Shown here one piece after another: positions 1 to 11,888 of a DNA stretch of 64,000 nucleotides. The notes below the pieces were generated by a model that had not been told where the DNA came from, did no database searches, and worked only from the letters and a program-made list of their open reading frames with translations. This DNA is from Sipunculus nudus. Taxonomy: Eukaryota > Annelida > Sipuncula > Golfingiida > Sipunculidae. Each line of letters begins with the position of its first letter. Position 1 is the stretch's first letter. A program made the position numbers and the translations under genes. The stretch lies in contig CM049317.1 of assembly GCA_026874595.1 (NCBI GenBank), positions 9,892,382-9,956,381 on the forward strand. Direction: 5' to 3'.

Positions 1-269
1 ATTGACATTGACATTCTATCCATCCATACAAGATTCTTACATCATCAGTAACTGCAAGTTAATTTTCTGTTACTCATCAACTTAAAAAAAATCCTTTTCT
101 ATTAATTTTTCTTTAATTTGTTATTAAAAACCAATACAAAATTATTAATTTATTGTTTATTGTTATGTTGTTTTTCAAAACAACTTCACTCAAGCATGCA
201 TAATCTGATGAAAGGTCAACAAGGTCAACATACAGGTGACTAAAGAGAGGCTGGATTAAGCCTGGGTCT

Positions 270-1715
270 GACATGGTCTCATAAAAACATTAATAAAAGC
301 TACAATATTTGGCCAATTTCTTTCAGCTTTCTGAACTACAAAGATGAAATCCTTATGTGTGCATGATATGAAAATTATATCAACAGTGCTCTCAGGAAAC
401 AAACGTGCCATGGTCAAAGTAGGGCAAAATTTAAGGTACTAACTTTATATTTATACTAATAACTTATAAAATTTAAAAAATTCAGTACTAATGTTTGGTA
501 TTCAATTGAATCTTGATTAAATAATGTTACATCCCTGACAAAAAATCTCTAGCTTAAGCAATCCTCTTGTTAAGGGAGTAAATATATTTCTTGATTTTTT
601 AAAAAGTGCATTATGTTTGGGCCCATAACTTTAAACAAACTGACATCATTTCTGGCATGTGCATAGCAAATGTATAGAAAAATATGTATATTATATATGA
701 TCAAAGTCAGATCAGTGGTTTTGATATTAGGCAGTCATACAGTGTAACAATGGATTTTTAATGGAAAAATGAAGTTTTTCATTAATATTTCGAAGAAATT
801 AAGTCCTAGTGATCAAATTCTTGGCATGGTAGGGGATTTTGGAGACATCTAACTGTATGCTAAATTTAAGGAACTTAGAGCTGAAGCTGGGGAGCTGAGC
901 TCTAGCAAACTGCATAACACTAGCTTGATGTAAACTAGATGTGACATGGTGCTTGAAAACTTGAATAAAATCTACAGTTTTTGATCAACTGGTTTCAAAT
1001 TTTTGGTGTTAACAGACAAAATGCTAACAAAAACATGCTGTGAAAATTAAATCCACAGTACTTACAGGAAAAAAACATGCCATGGTCAAACTTGGGCAAA
1101 ATTTAAGGTACCAATTTTATATTTTTGCCAATATTTAAAAAAATTTAACAGATCTTGATCCAATTTTTGGTATACAAGTAAATTTTGATCAATTAAAGTT
1201 GTATTACTGAAAAAAGGTCCCTACCTTTAACACTTTTGGTCTTAAGTGACCAAATATCTTTCCTGATTTTTTTACAAAGTCCATTATGTTTGGGCCTATA
1301 ACTTTTTTAAATTAAATAATACTGACTTAATTTCTGGCATGTACATAGGAACTATATAGAGGAATATTTATGGTAAATATGAAGAAAACCAGATGAGTGG
1401 TTTTGATATTAGGCAGTCCTGAAGTGTGAAAATAGATTTCTAATAAAAAATTGAGGTTTTTCCTTAATATCTCAAAGGAACAAAGTCCTATTGACCCAAT
1501 TTTCGGCATGGAAGGAGATTTTGGGGACATCTAACTGTATGGGGAATTTCAGATTCATAGGTCCAATGGTGTCGAAATGTGCCAGTCTTACGGACGGACA
1601 TCCAGACAGACAGACGGCTGGCCGGCCGGCCGGACAGACGGATGGACAGACAGACGGACGGACGACGGACAATGGACCACGACTATAGCTCAGATGACTT
1701 ATAGTCAGCTGAGCT
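270..1715. repeat. Two tandem copies of a ~670-bp dispersed repeat
   Basis: The segments at about 270-870 and 940-1715 are related and in the same orientation. The phrase GGGCAAAATTTAAGG recurs at about 422 and 1093, roughly 670 bp apart, and 'gcattatgtttgggcc' and 'gtggttttgatattaggcagt' recur likewise. The second copy carries a GC-rich tail of iterated GACGGACG/CAGACAGACGG and ends in CTTATAGTCAGCTGAGCTA. A third copy lies at 7080-7850. Short open frames in both strands here are repeat-derived. Class is unknown; no transposase or reverse transcriptase is visible. Confidence 0.75.
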
Positions 1716-1770
1716 AAAAACTGTAAAAAATCACAAGTTTTTGTAAAAGCTGAAATAAAGTAACACTTAC

Positions 1771-1992
1771 TGGCTTGTATTTACAGTTTCCGTCAGCCAG
1801 GTGCCACCAAGTCCATACCAGTCCACCCCGCCATACAGTTGGTTAAAGAAACGAGGATGGTTGGTGCGGATGGAATAGTTCAGCGTTTCTTTACACAGCT
1901 CTATGAGCCTTTCGTCACTGTCCCCCCTCTCTTTAAGAGAGAGATCCATTGTCTTGAATAATTCATGGGGATGTTTGAAGTCAACAACTTTG
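1771..1992 (-). CDS. Decarboxylase coding exon 3 (NHPRFFNQL block)
   Basis: The acceptor TACTATAG precedes 1992 and the donor GTAAGTG starts at 1770. The 222-nt exon begins with one base completing Cys and ends with CA of a split Gln codon. It encodes KVVDFKHPHELF through TETVNTS. RTNHPRFFNQLYGG is diagnostic of the CSAD/GAD family. Confidence 0.9.
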
Positions 1993-2397
1993 CTATAGTA
2001 GAAAGTAAACATATAATTTAAAAAATAATATTTGTTTACACAAGATTCATGTAAACTTAGCATTTGTAGTCCTATAGTAAGTTAAATCTTCATGAACGGT
2101 TGGCTCCCCCTACTGCATAAAAGTACAGACTGTACCAATAATTACATTAACCTCCCCCCCAAATGACAACCATGATAATAATGACCATCCCATTCTTTTA
2201 ACCAGTCTTTTAGTGCAGGGTGGGCATAAAGGGGCTCATTATTCATGACTGTTGTTCATTCAACCATGGATTACCCATGACTTTGTTTTGAGCGAATAGT
2301 ATTAACAAAGAATGATCATTCTGATATAGATACATTGCAGCAAAAACTTAAATCACACTCTATTATTCCAACCATGATAATGACTAAATTGAATTAA

Positions 2398-2481
<84 letters not shown>

Positions 2482-4727
2482 GGGGGGGGGGTAGGAGGAG
2501 CAATTTAAAGCTGGGCATTCACCTACCTTTTGAAAAAGAATTTATGTGATGTTTGGCTTCCTCTGTGAATATATTGATGATCTAAGGGTAATTTTGGTTG
2601 TGATAAGTTCTTATAAGGCCTTTATGAACATGTCCCTGTCATATATATACTTGTCATGTAAAAAACATTGCTTGTGATTAGTCTAAAATGGCAACTCTCT
2701 GACACAGGAAAATATAGTCTGATCATCAATATGGCTAAATATATACTTTTTATTAAATAAACAATGAAGTAAAGCTGATACAATAATGCAAATACAATTT
2801 TTAAATAATAATATAGAATCATTCAACACATTACTCCTTTCTGCTGATAACATTCTTGCATATGTTCATTTGTATATATCCAAACCAATTTTATAATTCT
2901 AGCTTTTCATTTAACATGTTGACTCTAATTTTGTGTATGAAATTAAATGAAAATATGCAAACATGGCCAATTCTTCTTATCATTGAACTTGTTACGAGTC
3001 ATGGCTTAATGAAAGTATTTATACATTGTATTACAATAATAGTTCTTATCAGCAATGTCACTGTACTTATGTGACCAACATTTGCTCAGTGACACATTTT
3101 TTCAGACAGGAGAGAAAAGTTCAGATAGTCTGAGAGAGGAATAGACAAGAGGTCAGAGACCAGGTAATCCAGAGTGTGGAAGGAGGCTCTTATCTTATGG
3201 TGCATGTGCACTCAATTACTTCACAAGGCCACACAGAACATGCAATTGCTTCACAAGGCCACATAGAATACCATATAAATCACAGTATCACAGGTAAAAT
3301 GTTACTCTTTTGAGCAAATTAAAATATCATATAGATTACAATTAGCACAGATTAACCTGGTAAATTAAAATTGGGTAGCCACAGAAGAAGATTTTAAATA
3401 AGTGTAAATGTTAACTATCTGAAGAATGACATTAGTAAACCATGACAATATTTAATTCTAAGCCTTTGTTTTAAAATGACATGAAAAAGTACAGAAATAT
3501 TTTGAACCTTAAGAAGAAACAGATGAAAAGAATGAAACTAGTTTTCCTGGTGAAATGGAACTTGAAAATTTTATACGATATTATTATTTGAAAAAAGGGG
3601 CTAGATGTCCTGAAATTGTTCTGAAATGTTCACTTGCTTCTAAACTAAATGATGCTTAGAAAACTGCTGCAGGAAATCGAACAACACCAGTAAATTCTGC
3701 CTAAAAGTGAAAGTACCATTTAACATCTGTTCCCTTCTCTAATCCATCACGCAGAAGAACTTCAAACAGCTGACGTAAAAAGTTCTTTGGGTCCTGAGCA
3801 GGGGACTTGCTTGAAACCCCGTTCTGCGGAATGTCGTCGTGTGATACACCATTCCGTATTTCGCTAGCAAAACCATTAACGGCTGAAAATTTAACAAGTA
3901 AAAAAAACATATGCATGTACCCATTGAAATTATAGTTCTTGGCACTGTACACTAAAGACTTCTAAAGTAAGTTAGCCTCAGCTTGCCTTCACATTCACTG
4001 AACTTTCCAAGTGGATAATTATTTGTAATACAGATGCATATAAGATGGAAACAGGCAATCAGGTACATCATTTAACACTGAAAATGATGGCAAAATATCA
4101 TACAGTTTTTATATAAGATAACATATTCCATACAATCATACATGGAAAGAATTCTTAGCACTTACTCTGGGTTCAACAAAAAGGCAAACTTAGGCAAGAA
4201 TATAAGAAATCCATACATCTTGTTGATTTTCAAATTTTCAAATTGATGTGTTGGACATCATTTTTCAAAATGCTAAGATTAACTGAAAATATAACTTTAG
4301 TCCAGATCAGTTGTCCAGGGGATATAGTTTTCATATTTTCACAGAGGGGCATTTCCCTTTACCTGGGACATATAACTGTTGTTTTTACACAGATCATATA
4401 ACTAGGATCATGTATGTACAGAGAGACCAACATCCATGTTTTTTAATATTTGTTACAATAAAAGACTACTATAACATATATTACAAAAATCATTTTGATG
4501 ACCATGTTCTTATTTATTTCATTTTCATAAGCCACACCTTGTGCTACCAGTTACAAATTATCTGCAAATTTCTTCTTATATTTCCTAGCAGTCAATAATG
4601 AATCATAAAAACACAAATTTCTTTAATTCAATATCAATATGCTTGTAGATTCATACACAGAATGTTTAATAAATGTTGATTAAACCAAGAAAATTAAATA
4701 CTTACATTTATTATTTGCATCAGACAT
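1771..4727 (-). CDS. PLP-dependent decarboxylase, CSAD/GADL1-type (5' part of gene)
   Basis: Group II PLP decarboxylase; family members convert cysteine sulfinate, aspartate or glutamate to hypotaurine, beta-alanine or GABA. Seen: three coding exons on the minus strand, 4727-4706 (start ATG), 3882-3717 and 1992-1771, all with AG/GT boundaries and matching phases. The N-terminal ~60 residues are variable, then comes FLRQLFEVLLRDGLEKGTDV, then the family block HPHELFKTMDL...LCKETLNYSIRTNHPRFFNQLYGG and LTETVNTS, which is the conserved start of the decarboxylase fold. About 136 residues are present of an expected ~500. The PLP-binding lysine and active-site exons lie beyond position 1. The next exon should begin by completing Gln (CA|N) and encode Y-T-Y-E-like residues. 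Substrate preference (CSAD versus GADL1 versus GAD) cannot be decided from this part; the KV..F.HP.EL spacing favours CSAD/GADL1. Confidence 0.88.
2401..2491. repeat. (TA)n microsatellite followed by poly-G
   Basis: An uninterrupted AT dinucleotide run of about 78 bp is followed directly by about 11 G. It lies in an intron of the decarboxylase gene. Confidence 0.98.
3717..3882 (-). CDS. Decarboxylase coding exon 2
   Basis: The acceptor AAATTTTCAG precedes 3882 and the donor GTACTT starts at 3716. The 166-nt exon joins in phase to the start exon (T+CC gives Ser) and to exon 3 (TG+C gives Cys). It encodes VNGFASEIRNG...FLRQLFEVLLRDGLEKGTDVK. The first half is low-conservation N-terminal tail and the second half matches the family's first helix region. 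Confidence 0.8.
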
Positions 4728-4746
4728 CTTGACTGTTGTTTCAGTT
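4706..4746 (-). CDS. Decarboxylase start exon
   Basis: The acceptor TTTCTTTGCAG ends at 4747. The exon has 19 nt of 5' UTR, then ATG at 4727-4725 encoding MSDANNK, then the donor GTAAGT starting at 4705. The in-phase join to the 3882 exon supports this start. An upstream non-coding exon is therefore required. Confidence 0.75.
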
Positions 4747-5056
4747 CTGCAAAGAAATTGAAACAAACCACTCAGACATTTTTCTCTGTCAATTTTCTCG
4801 TCATCAATTCTATTCCACATGATTTTAGTATTTTTTTCACATGCACAGATGCTGCTTGTTTAAACATTCCTGGTCATTAAATAATTGAAACCCAAGTTTA
4901 GATTTGATACACTGAAACATGTTTACAAAAAGATTACAAATGTTTGCCATTTACCTTGGAGTGATGTTATGATTAGTAACTGGTGTTGCATTCAAATCTA
5001 GGGTAATACCTTTCAGTTACTTAAGTGTGAAATTTTATTTCAGTCAGCTTTAAACA

Positions 5057-5486
5057 TACTGTGGTTGCCTTTTTGTTCGCGAGGGTTTTAATTTCGTGAT
5101 ATTCGCGAATTGGAAATAATCGCGAAAATGAAACCCTCGGGAAAAATGTGGCAAAATATCCTTCTTATTTAGTGTAGTCAATACTTGTATGGGATAAGTT
5201 TTGAACAGTGAGAAATTTTATAATAAGTTACATCCATGCAGGTATAGGGAAAACGTTCCTTTAAATTTAAACTAAACTACCATTGCTGTGTGTACGGGCC
5301 CATCGTTATATTAGAAGAATATCACCAACTCATGACTTCTTCTCATTTTATAATACACATAAATATGGCTTTATCAAAGATTTGATAAAGGTTATTGTGA
5401 GATCACGAAATTGAAACCCTCGCGAAACATTAAAAATGGAGAAATCGCGAAATTTCAGCCTCGCGAATATGAAGCCAACCACAGTA
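5057..5486. mobile_element. 430-bp MITE with CGCGAA-rich terminal inverted repeats
   Basis: The left end TACTGTGGTTG plus 'TTCGCGAGGGTTTTAATTTCG' is mirrored on the right by CGCGAATATGAAGCCAACCACAGTA. The right end read in reverse complement is TACTGTGGTTGGCTTCATAT followed by TCGCGAGG. Subterminal CGCGAAAT/ATTTCGCGA boxes recur in both halves. No ORF. TA at both ends suggests a TA-targeting superfamily. It lies in the first intron of the decarboxylase gene. Confidence 0.75.
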
Positions 5487-5715
5487 TATTGGAATTACTA
5501 GAAATCTGCATTCTAAGGAATGCAAGCCTCCACATGTTCTTCATTAACTTATTTGGCCTATAACAGATTGTACATTTGTGAATATTTCTTGATGATGATC
5601 CTGAATCTGGTTAGGTTTCCAAATCCACACCAAAATTTAACCGATTCTTCTTTTGCCAATTCCCAAAATACCCTGAAAATGCCATGAAATTCATGATTGT
5701 GTGTGTTATGTACTT

Positions 5716-5895
5716 ATGTTGTGAACAAACACCCAGGAGGAGTAATGAAAAACCTAAAAAAAAGTCCCCAGGTCCGGAAAAGGGGGCAGGGCCTGCGAGC
5801 CAAAATATTTTGTCTGAAAACCTTAAAAAAAGGTTGCTTCAGATGAAAAGGGGGGGGGGGGGTCCGGACCCCCTGGAAAAAAACCTTGGATCTGC
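5716..5895. repeat. Dispersed repeat with GGGGTCCGGACCCC palindrome
   Basis: 'GAAAAACCTAAAAAAAAGTCC' and a poly-G tract leading into GGGGGTCCGGACCCCC, then 'TTGGATCTGCTTCTGG'. An inverted copy with the same blocks lies at 17106-17320. The 97- and 74-aa open frames here are repeat-derived. Confidence 0.65.
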
Positions 5896-7079
5896 TTCTG
5901 GAGACACACATGCACTGTTTACTCATACACTTAACCATACAATAACAAGGGACCCATGGGTCACGGCGCTCAGCTAAAGTTTGAAAAATTTTTGCAAATG
6001 CAAAATATGCAAATTATTCTATTGTAATGTTTTTCATTTATATAAGTATATGAGAAGCTAAGAGGAAAGGGGCCCTCCTACTTGGTTATAGTTAAGTTCT
6101 AAATATATGATTGCAAACTAATACTCTGACAAGACTGATGAAAAAAAGTAACAGTTTTGAGATACTGTGATGCATATGAAAAATTTACAGATGGACAGGC
6201 AAGTGGACAGAATGGACTAATACCTTTATTTCACTTTCAAGAGAATTTTAAGCTAGTTTAAGTACAAGCCTATTTTTTTTAGCAAATCCACTTTTTCCAT
6301 TTATAGTTTTTATCTGATACATTTTTTTTATTTACAAGTTTTATAAATTTGTAATAAAAAAATCTGAAAATATAAGTTAAAATATTAGAATTCTAAGTTG
6401 CAATCATTATATATCCAGAGTGTAGCTCATATTGGGTCATATTATGCATACACATATATTTTATTATTTTTAAATCACAAATGTTTAAACTGAATTTAAA
6501 AGAAAATAATGCCACAATATGGCATCTACAAGATTATTCCTTGAATCACTATTAAAAAAGTTTTGCACATTGGAGTGTTCAGTACATGCTTAATTTTATT
6601 CACTGAATTGAAATAAAAGATTCAGTAAATTTGATAAAATAAAAACATCTTTTCAAATAAAGTATACACACTGTTGGTTGAATGAAGGACAAACAATATC
6701 ATTGTGCTAATTACTATCTCAGCTATAATTTATTACTGGAATTTATAGTCAATTTCACACCTGATGAAGTTTTTACTTTTCTTAAGTAAGGAATTACTTA
6801 TTTGATGAACATCCACACTTTCATGCCAATACACCACTTTGTGGACACAATTCAATGTGGTCTTTAATCATTGTAACCCTGGTGGTACAATACAAAATCT
6901 AAAATGTAGCATAGCCAAGAATAAAATAAAATACAGAAAATTATAACATTCATCTAGTTGATGCACCATCTGGGGTGGGGAGTGCTGGGCAGAGGGGAAG
7001 CTTGCTAGTAGTGGCCAAGCTGAGCCAAGGCAAGCTGCCTGGGGTCAGTTAACATAATGCAAGTGAAGGCTGTACTACC

Positions 7080-7850
7080 AGGTGGGCTAAATGTAAACAA
7101 CACTTGCCAAGGTGTATGGAAACTTGAATAAAAGTTACCCTTTTCAATCAATTCCTTTGAAATTTCAGATTTTAAATGATTAAATCCTTATGTATATATG
7201 TTGTGAAACTTAAATCAACAGTGCTTACAGGGAAAAAACGTGCTATTGCCAAAGTTGGACAAAATTTAAGGTATTGATTTTTTATTAATGCTAATAACTT
7301 GACAAATTTGCAAAATTCAGATGTAATTATGGGTAAACAATTGAATCTTGATTGAATAAAGTTATATTCCTGATAAAAAGTCTCCAGCTTCAGCAATTCT
7401 CATGTTAGGTGAGTAAATATATTTCCTGATTTTTAAAAAAAATTGCATTATATTTGGGCCCATAACTTCAAAATAATACCCAATACTGACCTAATATTTG
7501 CTATGTTCATAGAAAATGTATGGAAGAAAATGAATACTAAATATGATCAGAAACAGATCAGTGGTTTTGATTTTAGGCAGCCTTAAAGTGTAACAATGGC
7601 TTTTTAATGGAAAATGGAGGTTTTTCCTTAATATCTCGAAGGAATGAAGTCCTAATGACCCAATTTTCGATATGGTGGGAGATTTTGGGGACATCTAATG
7701 GTATGCAAAGTTTTGGATTCGTAGGTCCAATGGTTTTAAAACGTGCCCTGTTAACAGACGGACAGCCAGATGGCCAGACGGCCGGACGGCCGGACGACGG
7801 ACAAAGGACCACAACTATAGCTCAGATGACTTATAGTCAGCTGAGCTAAT
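7080..7850. repeat. Third copy of the ~700-bp dispersed repeat
   Basis: Matches the copies at 270-1715 over most of its length, including GACAAAATTTAAGGTA, TTTGGGCCCATAACTT, GATCAGTGGTTTTGAT, the GACGGACAGCCAGA tail and the terminal CTTATAGTCAGCTGAGCTA. Open frames on both strands come from the repeat. Confidence 0.75.
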
Positions 7851-8916
7851 AAAACAGGTGAATTGGGGATGGTTTTGTGAGGAAACTTTCTTATTAAGCC
7901 AAAATGAACTATCGGCAGGATTTGGTGGAACTGAAAGCTTGTCACACCAAATGCTGTTAATTGTGCCAAGTAAGCTGTGCTGCAAAAAATGTTGAGTACA
8001 TAAATATACACCGGAGTGTCCACACCAAATGCCTAAATATGTATATGGATGGTGCACTTAAGGAAATTCACCTTTACCAGTTTCACAGGCTGGTAAAATG
8101 AATATAATATTTTATTTAACTGTACAGTATATAATAACTTAGATAAACATATACATTATCATTTGTTTTTTGTTAATGTTAAAATCTGATTTTTTTAGAT
8201 TACATTATACACAATATGATCATATAACAATACAATAAATGTATTCTGTACTATGGCATATTTTTATGCTTTTGTTAGGTAGGTTTTTTTGGGTGGGGGG
8301 AGCGGGGTTGCGTCATGTACAATAAATTTAATATATCACTATGCAATATTTACATTGTTTCTGGTAAATATTAATATTAATTTATTTTAAACGTATTGAG
8401 CCTTCAAACAAGACTCCATCCTCCCCTCGCATAAGCTCCTTAATTGGAATGTTCCACGTTGCACCATCTTTTAACTGAATTATTTCCATACATATACAAA
8501 AAAAGTCAAGGCCAAAAATGTAGTGGAAAATTCCAGCGATGAACCCAATCAACTATGGTATTAATGACGGGACAGACTATTGTATGGATGGTTGACCCAC
8601 GTATAGAAATTTCGAAATATACAGGCAATTAAGGCGAGTCCGCTTGGATGGTATTTTATTTACACTAAGTCTAGGAACGTGATACATTTCAAACTAAGCT
8701 GAACAGCTGAGCGCTTAGTGCACGGGTCCGCGAGAACGTGATCAGCTGATTTTCAGCCGGCAGCCAGCCAACAATGTCAAGGTCTTCCATCATTACCGCC
8801 GCCTTTATTGAAATAAGTAGGCCCCTATATAAAGAGAAACGGGAAGTTATGAGGCAGTGAACAATATCTGCCTTTAGATAAATAAAATATTTATAAATAT
8901 TAAAGAATTGACTTAC

Positions 8917-9000
8917 CTCACACTTGGGATCTCGATGTGGATAAACAATGAAACGTATCTGCTTTATATCATTCCAACCTGCCAACGTGCGCGCTCTGCT
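8917..9000 (-). other. Probable 5' UTR exon and promoter of the decarboxylase gene
   Basis: A strong donor (GTAAGT, reverse of 8916-8911) ends a segment of raised CpG and GC content compared with its surroundings. It faces the start exon at 4746, which begins with an acceptor and so needs an upstream exon. The transcription start is not determined; a CRE-like TGATGTCATG lies at about 9049-9058. The link to the gene is inferred from position and splice logic only. Confidence 0.45.
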
Positions 9001-9323
9001 AGACGGAGCTGAGCGTCTAGGCTACTAGGGGGATTTTCCACTGGCTGGTGATGTCATGTGCATAATTACAATATTCAAAACGGGGTCATGTCATTTGTCT
9101 GACCTTTGATACGGGTTTCCGATGCAGGTGCCACCGTGTGGCAATTAACAGCACGCACGATCATGACAGATATGGGGGGGGGGAATATATAAATTACCCT
9201 AATTTACATAATATTTATATTAGGCCTATATGGGGTTATTTTCTGGTTTTTTTAAATAAAGGATAATTATTTAATCTAAGTCTGTAAGTCTGTAACAGTC
9301 TGTAAGACCTACTTGGGCAACAT

Positions 9324-9598
9324 GGTCTAAAACACTACTGTCCTGGTTGGCAGCGCTGCCAACTAGGACACTGCCAACCAGGACAGTATATATTATGTAT
9401 AGCAATTAACGCCCCACTAATTGGTCAGCTCCTGAATTCTTTGCTGGCCACACCAGTTAAAGCCCTTTAGTAAGTCAGATGGCTGTATAAACCAATTAAA
9501 GCGGGAGTGTTTTGCTGCCTATGCACTCAGATATGGTTACTCAGATAGTACTAACAAGTGCATGCAACAGTGCAATATTAGTATAATAAATAGCAAAA
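9324..9598 (+). repeat. Left terminal inverted repeat of the 5.5-kb unit
   Basis: Reverse-complement match to 14488-14778 with scattered substitutions and small indels; the outer edge is GGTCTAAAACACTACTG. It contains two nearly mirrored copies of CCTGGTTGGCAG-type sequence. Confidence 0.8.
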
Positions 9599-9963
9599 AG
9601 AGACTTAGAAATAATTTATTATAATTACATTCAAATATGGAACGTCCCAACAAGTGATATAGATATATATTATATAGCTATATATATTATTTATATTATA
9701 TTATTACAAATTAAGTTATTGCAGGGATTAGTTGCCTCCAAATGCTACCATTTGGATCTGTTTATTGGAATACCTGGTAGCGCAAGTTGCGCTTAATCTG
9801 TATATAACAGTGTCTCAGGTCAAAGAAAGAAAAATAAGGCCGGTTTTCAGGCAGTTGATAATTAAGAATAACACAGATGTTGCAGACAGTAACATCCATC
9901 ACATTTTAGTGTGATAGAAAATATGTTTCTATCCATGCACTTGTAGCAAATAAAAGGGCCATT

Positions 9964-10892
9964 TTGTCCCCGTAACATGTCCTCAGTTAAACCCATAAAT
10001 TTTATGACCATGCAGACCTTAATTATAATCAGCTGCACACATGCTGCTGAATGAATTTAAAAAGTGTAGTAGGGTTGAAAGTTTACATGCCAGTAACTTG
10101 GATAAAGAAATCTAAAACTTCGATTTTGGTGCCTATTATGATGTCTTGGTCAAAATAAAATATTTTTTTGTCTCACCCGTAACAGGTTGTGCTGCAATTG
10201 TCATGATTATTTACCAAGATCTGCAATATGTGTTGTCACACATTGAGTACATTTTCTGTACATTTATTGTACTTTTAGAGTGCCTCATGGACTGTACTTA
10301 TAAGGCTTAGCATACCTTAAGCAATTATTTCAAATAGTAGACATGCAGGGTTATTATTATTTTTTAATTAACTGCTGCAGCTTTTCATCAGAATCATCAG
10401 AATGACTGTGCAGATTATTTTATAGCATTTTCTCACCATAAAATTCATCAATAAAGAGGAATATTAAAACATAACTGTTGTAAAAGTATAGCATGCATTA
10501 CCATGCAGCCTTTGTCCCACCCGTAACGGTCCTCAATAAACTATTCTTTTGGCAAATTTGACAAATTCCTCATATTATATTCTACAAGAAATATTCTGTG
10601 CCTTGATTTTCAATAGTCCATGGCATATTTTGGGTTTGTGACTTATTGCATTGTCTTATTAATGTATAAATTTGATGTTAATATTAATTAAAACTGTATT
10701 TTTATCAAATATGTCCCACCCGTAACACTTTTTATCTAAACATATTTAATAGTAAGACTACTGAGTTGAACTTATTCTACCTATCAGGTGGCACATTGCC
10801 TCAGGTACATTCAAGTTGAAAGAAAGTTCCCATCAAGTAAAACCTAGCTGGGACCAGCAAGGTGGAGTATTGTGTGTATTACGGGCGGGACA
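9964..10892. repeat. Iterated GTCCCACCCGTAAC motif
   Basis: Near-identical copies occur at 9964 (TTGTCCCCGTAACA), 10168 (TTGTCTCACCCGTAACA), 10512 (TTGTCCCACCCGTAACG) and 10711 (ATGTCCCACCCGTAACA). An inverted copy (ATTACGGGCGGGACA) lies at 10878-10892. They are separated by about 170-340 bp of AT-rich sequence with other loosely shared phrases such as CCTCAGTTAAAC/CCTCAATAAACT. This may be a degenerate tandem array with a unit of 200-340 bp, or dispersed binding sites. Confidence 0.65.
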
Positions 10893-10950
10893 GATTATGA
10901 TGACTTTGTAATATTGATTTATCATTATCTAACCATGGAGGAACCTGCAC

Positions 10951-11300
10951 TCTTAGCAAAAAACGTTCTATATGGAACCCCTAGGGGTTCTTTGGCTTGT
11001 CCCAATAGCAGAACCCCATGGAGGGTTCTTTGAAGGGTTCTTAAGGGTTCTTTGAAAGAACCATAACCAGGGGTTCTTTAAAAGAACCCAAAGACGGGTT
11101 CTCTTAAGGGTTCTTAGTGATTCTTTTGGGTTCTTTATATGAATCCTTGGGGTTCTTTATAGAGTTCTTAAATGGTTCATATTGGTTCTTTACAAGCTCT
11201 GATGGGTTCTTTTAATGGTACATTTGGTTCTTCATAAGAATAGATAGGGTTTTTTAGATTCTTTATAGTTCTGAATATGGTTGATATTGGTCCTTAAAAG
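10951..11300. repeat. GGTTCTT/AAGAACC-rich repeat (MITE end)
   Basis: Starts CTGCACTCTTAGCAAAAAAC, then alternates GGAACCCC, GGGTTCTT and AAAGAACC about every 15-25 bp, decaying to the right. This style is known from ends of non-autonomous DNA transposons in several animal genomes. A matching opposite end is not visible, so the boundary at the right is uncertain. Confidence 0.6.
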
Positions 11301-11888
11301 GTACGTTAATCCCCTGTTCATAACTTTCTTGTACAATTATCCCCGGTTATCAGGTGGGCCTGTATTGGTTCTTGTAGTTCCATATAGCAAATTACAAAAT
11401 TATAGGAAGTATTATAATCCAGGGTCTTTGTTCAGTTAGTTTCTGAAAAAAAAAGTAACTACAATGTATATCAACATATTTATTTTATTAATTAATTAGA
11501 AATGTGCTCATACAGCGCTGACAACCATCAAGGCAGCTCATTAGCTTTGTTAGAATTGCAAAATTAATCCTTAATTAAAATGGCCCTCATGCTGTACGTC
11601 GACTTAATAACATATTTAAAAGAAACAGCACGTTGAGTGACTTCATTGTTCTCTGTGGAGTCACGTCTGTTACGTAACCACTCGCATGGCCATATCCTCA
11701 CTACCTACGGCCTTGTGCAATCAGTTCTGCTGTATAACCCATAAAGCACTCATTCCGAGGTTATTCACTGCCGATCATTGCCGAGCTGCCTTATATCACA
11801 ATTGGTGAATATTGTTTTTTAGTAATGTTGCCAAAAAGAAAACATAAAGCCGTCGCTTGGCGGAGATATAAAAAACATGCTTCTTGAT

